11,659 nt of DNA, taken from contig JAOXYB010051413.1 of NCBI GenBank assembly GCA_028565635.1, positions 1 to 11,659 of the forward strand, given 5' to 3'. The notes below the pieces were generated by a model that searched no databases, was not told the origin of the DNA, and saw only the letters and a program-made list of their open reading frames with translations. This stretch comes from Phoronis ovalis. Its lineage: Eukaryota > Phoronida > Phoronidae. The translations under genes were made by a program, and so were the position numbers. Shown here one piece after another: positions 8,701 to 11,659 of this stretch. Positions within the stretch are counted from its first letter, which is position 1; the number at the start of each line of letters is the position of its first letter.

Positions 8701-10767
8701 AAAGTTGTAAAGTGGCCGAACCCCTTTTTTGTTAATTTTTGCAATAAGGCTCAATATTTCACTTGCTTTCTTAAATTTGCGCTGAAAGACTAGCCATCTT
8801 GGCGATTCTGGAACGAGCCTAAAAAATATATATTGTACAGCTTCCACTAAAAATTATATACAACCAATTTTTAAAAAATGTTAGACGCATCTCTATTGCT
8901 ACGCACGCTAAACAAAGACCATATGCTACACATTTTGCATCATCGTTGTTGTTGCTATCATAGTCATAGCAATCGTCATCGTCAATATCATCATTATCAA
9001 ATTCAAAGAAGAACAAATGAAGGACATTTTGTATCATCGTTGTCGTCACTGTCATCGTTGTTATCAGCGTCGTCATTATAATGGTAACAATCAGTATTAT
9101 CATCAACATCATCATTGTCGTATTGGGCAGTCATCAAAATCTCACAACTCTTTTGTTGCATCTTAGAAATACGTACCAGATAAATAGAATAATTAGAGCA
9201 CAATACGGAAGACTTGAGTACAATTGTAACTTTCTCCAGTCTCGAACAAAGTATGCCAGTAAAGCCAACAGAACCATTCCGGCCACATGGAAGAATTGTA
9301 TACCGACACCCACGAACGATCTTCTGCTAGGGCCGGTAAACTCTAAAACTGTGAAAAAATATATATATGCGGTGAATGGTTTTCCCAATTCTGAGAACTG
9401 TACGTATATATGTACGAATATAGTTTTATAAAATAAAAATCAAGCATGTGCACCAGAAAGGTAATCTGTCTAAAGCGGTAGAGAAATTACACGGCATCAA
9501 CAACCGTACCAACATTGTGTCCAGTGTTTATTTTCACCTACCCAGAACAACAGAACACGTTATCGAACATTATCGGATAAAACCAAGCTTCAAGTTTCAA
9601 TAACGACAAAGCAAAAACGAGTATGGCAATTGTGAAGCAAGTATAATTTACAAGGCACATCTTGAGTATTGCAATCTAGATAATCCAAAATACGACATCT
9701 TTGCAACGTCAAAGGCTTACAACTATATATGTCATATATCAGTACAACATAAGACGACTCCATGCAGACGGATGATGAAATACGAGAATTGTTGTTGGTT
9801 TTTCAAATTTAATTCAACCCTTTTAAAATGTTACCAATATTTTAATATGAAGTTAAATATTTACTCATTATGAAAGCTGTGTTCCACATACAGTTGTTCC
9901 CAAAGCCGGAAAAATATCTCAGGGCAGCAAACACAGTATACGAAGGTGAAAAACTTTGCGCTATACCTGAGGCACAAGATAAAATCACAGACACACAGAG
10001 CACAGGTTTGCGACCAAATCTAGAAAACAACAATGTTAAATAAATCAGATATAACACAATAGATGTAGAAAATATCTTTAATATACAAATTATAACGTAA
10101 ACTAGCAGGGCTGGCAATTTTTGGTAAGTTATTACCTTTTACGGCTTCTGTGGTATATTATTGGTACAGCTTTTGAAGCCGTCGGAAAGATATGGGTCTG
10201 TACTAATGTTATAAAAAATAGTTTGTACGATTCACATTATTGCATCTGATTGGTTAATATTAATATGCATTATATGTACCTGTCACTTAGATAACCAGCA
10301 AGTGGCCCGCCTATAAGAGAACCAAGCATGAAGAGAGACTGGGACGTCGCCAGGAACCACTTCTTTTCACATATTAAATCCCACGTAGTTGCTATAGTTG
10401 ATATATACTGAGCATTACTATAAATCCATTTTTCACATGTATTGTTTATGTTGTCAGATTCAGAAATCCTTAGGCTGTAATTCCAAATTCCTATATATGT
10501 TTCGTTGTCACTATGATATATTACACACTGATCCAATTGTAGGTTCTCGTCACTAATAGAGTTATTCCGTACAAGAAAGCCGGGAAAAGCGCTATTAGCG
10601 CAGTAAAACTTCGGTATGGCAGCTATGAACACGTGATTTAAAACGTTAAAAGCAGCTGGTATTGACATAAGTGATAACAACACAAACATCAATTTTTGGT
10701 ATAAGCCGAACTCTCCTATATCTCTGAAAATCTTGTCGAATTTTCTTACCGCAATATCAGGTTCCAT
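5635..10767 (-). CDS. SLC22-family organic ion transporter (OCT/OCTN/OAT-like), seven coding exons
   Basis: Spliced coding sequence: complement(join(5635..5799, 6072..6253, 8007..8221, 8510..8818, 9177..9348, 9865..10019, 10280..10767)), 561 residues, close to the usual ~550. SLC22 proteins are 12-helix major-facilitator carriers of organic cations, anions or carnitine-like zwitterions at the plasma membrane. Visible in order: FDKI...GEFG N-terminus; TM1 about 25-50; large glycosylated extracellular loop with sequons at N68, N88, N96, N108 and Cys 56, 81, 111, 133; WDLIC (129-133); MFS signature GYLSDRFGRKP (158-168); EFTGP (217-221); PESPRWL (275-281); a long cytosolic loop with a low-complexity Asn/Lys/Glu segment; SGNDYINFF; TAHIYPTISR (474-483); SSRIGG (493-498); and FLPETWNQALPDT near the end. 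His476 replaces the usual Glu of the xELYPT motif. Arg495 sits where OATs and OCTNs have Arg and classical OCTs have Asp. All splice phases agree (2,1,2,2,1,0). The family is certain; the substrate is unknown. Confidence 0.95.
5800..6071 (-). other. SLC22-like transporter intron 6
   Basis: A 272-base phase-0 intron, donor GTAATT and acceptor GCTTTAAAG. The acceptor has purines next to the AG but a pyrimidine-rich stretch just before. The resulting LLL|GDFSAALP junction matches the SLC22 spacing of PYFVYLG..N..LP. Confidence 0.85.
6072..6253 (-). CDS. SLC22-like transporter, coding exon 6
   Basis: This exon encodes the end of Glu447 through Leu507. It includes TM10 (AMIGKMAAAIAFSIIYP), the TAHIYPTISR motif, TM11 with SSRIGG, and APYF. 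Acceptor ATTACAG|AA; donor TTTTACTG|GTAATT, phase 0. It contains both unusual or diagnostic residues, His476 and Arg495. Confidence 0.95.
6254..8006 (-). other. SLC22-like transporter intron 5 (largest)
   Basis: A 1753-base intron, donor GTAAGC and acceptor AATATTATTACAG. No gene or RNA was recognised inside. It has AT-rich sequence and poly-A/T runs near 7311-7350. There is an inverted repeat TTTTCCAGG (7394-7402) with CCTGGAAAA (7443-7451), and a repeated 11-mer GTAACTTTACG at 6471-6481 and 6559-6569. An open frame at 6281-6493 on the - strand has no supporting motif. Confidence 0.88.
8007..8221 (-). CDS. SLC22-like transporter, coding exon 5
   Basis: This exon encodes the end of Trp375 through Lys446 plus one base. 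The conserved stretch around TM7-TM8 is FYGTSLYTSDLSGNDYINFF followed by VVEVPAY, then TM8-TM9. Acceptor CATTTTAG|G; donor CCAAAAG|GTAAGC. The alignment with SLC22 YYGLS...GN.YLNFF...VEIPAY is clear. Confidence 0.95.
8222..8509 (-). other. SLC22-like transporter intron 4
   Basis: A 288-base intron, donor GTAAGT and acceptor AACATTTTAG. It splits the Trp375 codon (TG|G). Open frames across it on either strand are read-through of intron sequence. Confidence 0.92.
8510..8818 (-). CDS. SLC22-like transporter, coding exon 4
   Basis: This exon encodes the end of Trp272 through two bases of residue 375. It holds LVPESPRWLV, the SLC22 hallmark after TM6, then the long cytosolic loop rich in Asn, Lys and Glu (about 283-350), and the start of TM7. 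Acceptor ATTTTTTAG|G; donor ACATG|GTAAGT, a perfect consensus. The loop looks somewhat longer than in typical SLC22 proteins. Confidence 0.95.
8819..9176 (-). other. SLC22-like transporter intron 3
   Basis: A 358-base intron, donor GTACGT and acceptor ATATTTTTTAG. About half of it is the degenerate CAT/CGT trinucleotide-like repeat at 8930-9117. Confidence 0.92.
8930..9117. repeat. degenerate CAT/CGT-rich repeat, imperfect 94-base tandem duplication
   Basis: Runs of CATCAT, CGTCAT and CATCGTTGT fill the intron between exons 3 and 4. The string ACATTTTGnATCATCGTTGT starts at 8930 and again at 9024, indicating a duplication with a ~94-base unit that has since diverged. On the - strand it reads as Asp/Asn-rich frames and on the + strand as Ser/His-rich frames. 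These are low-complexity artefacts, not genes. Confidence 0.75.
9177..9348 (-). CDS. SLC22-like transporter, coding exon 3
   Basis: This exon encodes the end of Ile215 through two bases of Trp272. It covers the conserved EFTGPSRRSFVG turn, TM5 and TM6. Acceptor TTTTTTCACAG|TT; donor TCTG|GTACGT. Phases 1 and 2 agree with exons 2 and 4. Confidence 0.95.
9349..9864 (-). other. SLC22-like transporter intron 2
   Basis: A 516-base intron, donor GTAAAT and acceptor TTTTTTCACAG. On the opposite (+) strand most of it is covered by one long nearly stop-free frame (listed separately), which may be the fossil of a mobile element. Confidence 0.9.
9424..9870 (+). pseudogene. unidentified open frame with one internal stop, possible decayed mobile-element fragment
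   Basis: One + strand frame stays open for 149 codons apart from a single TAA at 9601-9603, bounded by TAG at 9421 and TGA at 9871. In DNA this AT-rich such a run is unlikely by chance. There is no good start codon. The first 59 codons contain segments such as GNLSKAVEKLHGINNRTN and EHVIEHYRIKPSFKFQ, which look protein-like. The layout SVY..LP.TTE....HYRIK.SFK faintly recalls the segment just before the endonuclease in Penelope-like retroelements, but I cannot confirm this. Most of it lies antisense within SLC22 intron 2, and the last few bases overlap exon 2. It is either a nonsense-mutated fragment or a chance open frame. Confidence 0.3.
9865..10019 (-). CDS. SLC22-like transporter, coding exon 2
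   Basis: This exon encodes the last base of Arg163 through Met214 plus one base. It carries FGRKPVL of the MFS signature, TM3 and TM4 (ALRYFSGFGNN...). Acceptor TTTTCTAG|A; donor ATGA|GTAAAT. The frame joins exactly to exons 1 and 3. Confidence 0.94.
10020..10279 (-). other. SLC22-like transporter intron 1
   Basis: A 260-base intron, donor GTACAT and acceptor TTTTCTAG. It splits Arg163 in the SDR|FGRKP motif. No other feature was seen in it. Confidence 0.92.
10280..10767 (-). CDS. SLC22-like transporter, coding exon 1
   Basis: This exon encodes residues 1-162 and two bases of Arg163: cytosolic N-terminus, TM1, the extracellular loop with four N-glycosylation sequons, and TM2. The ATG at 10767 has a strong context (AAACATGG), and an in-frame TAG lies 15 bases upstream at 10780-10782. 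The donor is GACAG|GTACAT. The N-terminal FDKIFRDIGEFG is typical for SLC22, so the start is confident. Confidence 0.95.
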
Positions 10768-10857
10768 GTTTCTCCCGAGCTATTTTAACAAAAAGTTAGT
10801 TATTTCGTACTGCAAAAGTTCTGAATAAATAATCATGGAACACAAAAAGTTGATCAT
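10768..10857 (-). other. SLC22-like transporter leader region
   Basis: Ninety bases lie between the SLC22 ATG and the TIR element. Read on the - strand, the sequence just before the ATG contains TTTTTGTTAAAATAG, which could be an acceptor for an untranslated first exon further upstream. No TATA box or initiator was assigned. The transcription start could lie within or beyond the neighbouring repeat element. Confidence 0.35.
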
Positions 10858-11274
10858 CCCGGGGGGTACTCAAGCTATTTTTTGGTGGGTGTGTGCAGCC
10901 CAGTTGAAAATTTTGGATTTGGATTGTATACTTCTTACTGTATTTTTTTTGATTAGGCCTACTACCGTAGATATTCACAAATTTGGATTGCTACCCACTG
11001 CTTACAACAAATAATTTGGATTAATTTTAGGTTTGTACGTATCCGTAAATAAATTTTGGAATTTGGTTTGTATCAGTCAGTTTGCGTAAAAATGGATTGC
11101 TATATACTCTAATATATTAAAATTTTGGATTGCTACCGATATATTTCACAAAATTTGGATTGCTATCCTAAAATTTCAAAAAATTTGGATTGGGTTTGCT
11201 ACCACAAACTAAAATTTTGGATTGGGTTCCGCGGCACATCCCTGTAGTAAAAAAACCTTGAGTACCCCCTCGGG
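10858..11274. mobile_element. non-autonomous TIR element with internal minisatellite
   Basis: The ends are inverted copies. CCCGGGGGGTACTCAAG at 10858-10874 pairs with the reverse complement of 11257-11274, including a perfect 13-base match GGGGGTACTCAAG. Weaker similarity continues inward, where GTGTGTGC at the left matches GGATGTGCCGC at the right. Between the ends lies a 30-33 base degenerate tandem repeat and no ORF. A 5-base ATCAT is found immediately left (10853-10857) and 3 bases beyond the right end (11278-11282), a possible target duplication. From memory, similar repeats with GGGGGTACTC and GGGATGTGCCGC ends are widespread in marine invertebrate genomes. The class is unassigned. Confidence 0.7.
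10910..11226. repeat. degenerate 30-33 base tandem repeat
   Basis: The core AAATTTTGGATTGCTACC recurs with GGATT or variants at 10921, 10985, 11018, about 11058-11065, 11094, 11127, 11157, 11187 and 11219. The clearest spacings are 33, 33, 30, 30 and 32 bases, with one of 64 (two units). The copies toward the right end are most alike, suggesting recent expansion there or decay at the left. Confidence 0.85.
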
Positions 11275-11659
11275 TTTATCATACACAACCATGGTTTGAT
11301 TCCTGGGTTTGAATGGACCGGTCGCTAGAGGTATATATATGTAATGTTAAATAATAAAAATAAAATGAGTGCACGTTGGACCTCAAAGCCGAGTAGTTGT
11401 TTGACAGATCTCTGGACTAGTCTTACCAGTGGTGGAATTTACATAGTCACATAAAAATAAACCAGTGTCTCGCCGAGCGGACAACAACAGGCTAAGACCT
11501 CTTGGCCGGGTTCGCCGCAAAATTAATGTTGAACCTAGGATATATAAAACTTAGAGTTGTATATATCTTAGGTTGAACGTATTGACGTTGCGTCAGATAC
11601 TCGCGCACCACTGAAAAATTCCCATGTTCAATTTAATTTTCCTCCAATCGCGATCTGGT
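11275..11659. other. right-end intergenic sequence
   Basis: No coding frame or RNA gene was recognised. The only structured feature is the imperfect hairpin at 11532-11574. The GC content is slightly higher around 11470-11520 (GCCGAGCGG, TTGGCCGGG), without a motif I can name. Confidence 0.5.
11532..11574. repeat. imperfect 19-bp inverted repeat (hairpin)
   Basis: AACCTAGGATATATAAAAC at 11532-11550 pairs with GTTGTATATATCTTAGGTT at 11556-11574 at 17 of 19 positions, with a 5-base loop (TTAGA). Pairing weakens but continues a few bases outward (TGTTG...and GAACG). It could be a small inverted-repeat transposon relic or a hairpin in a transcript. No mature-miRNA claim is made. Confidence 0.6.

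Noticed and set aside
8819-9203. Asp-, Thr- and Ser-rich open frames on both strands
   Set aside because: They read through the low-complexity CAT/CGT repeat in intron 3 and partly through exon 3 in the wrong frame.
9081-9431. 116-codon + strand frame
   Set aside because: It is mostly the antisense of SLC22 exon 3, whose minus-strand coding identity is clear.
10796-10978. 60-codon - strand frame
   Set aside because: It spans the left end of the TIR element and its repeats; no motif and no good start.
11293-11303. GGTTTGATTCC, one mismatch from a tRNA/SINE B box
   Set aside because: No A box at suitable distance, no cloverleaf and no poly-A or other SINE structure.

Overview
The window is nuclear DNA from an invertebrate animal. 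It is AT-rich, has spliced genes with canonical GT-AG introns of about 260 to 1750 bases, and shows no bacterial features. The two proteins are metazoan membrane-protein families. The repeat near the right end resembles interspersed repeats that, from memory, are common in marine invertebrate genomes. I cannot name the species.

Layout. Positions 1-2340 hold no gene I can support. From about 2340 a likely promoter and 5' leader lead into a two-exon gene on the + strand (coding 2814-3096 and 3621-4540). It encodes a 400-residue two-pore-domain potassium channel of the TASK (KCNK3/KCNK9) type. Its probable 3' UTR holds an imperfect 97-base tandem duplication with TG microsatellites and ends near a poly(A) signal at 5028-5033. 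A seven-exon gene on the - strand (start codon at 10767, stop at 5635) runs tail-to-tail toward it. It encodes a complete 561-residue SLC22 organic-ion transporter with all splice phases consistent. Both reading frames were reassembled by hand from splice sites.

About 90 bases upstream of the SLC22 start codon lies a ~420-base element (10858-11274). It has inverted terminal repeats and is filled with a degenerate 30-33 base repeat. The last ~380 bases contain only an imperfect hairpin.

The channel would set background K+ conductance and the carrier would move small organic ions or zwitterions across the plasma membrane. Nothing in the sequence ties the two functionally; they look like ordinary convergent neighbours. 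Points of interest: the TASK proton-sensor histidine is replaced by Phe; a 14-3-3-type C-terminus is present in the channel; three back-to-back upstream ORFs precede the channel start; the SLC22 signature Glu is replaced by His while an Arg typical of OAT/OCTN carriers is kept; the TIR/minisatellite element sits beside the SLC22 start; and intron 2 holds a long antisense open frame with a single stop that may be a decayed mobile-element fragment.
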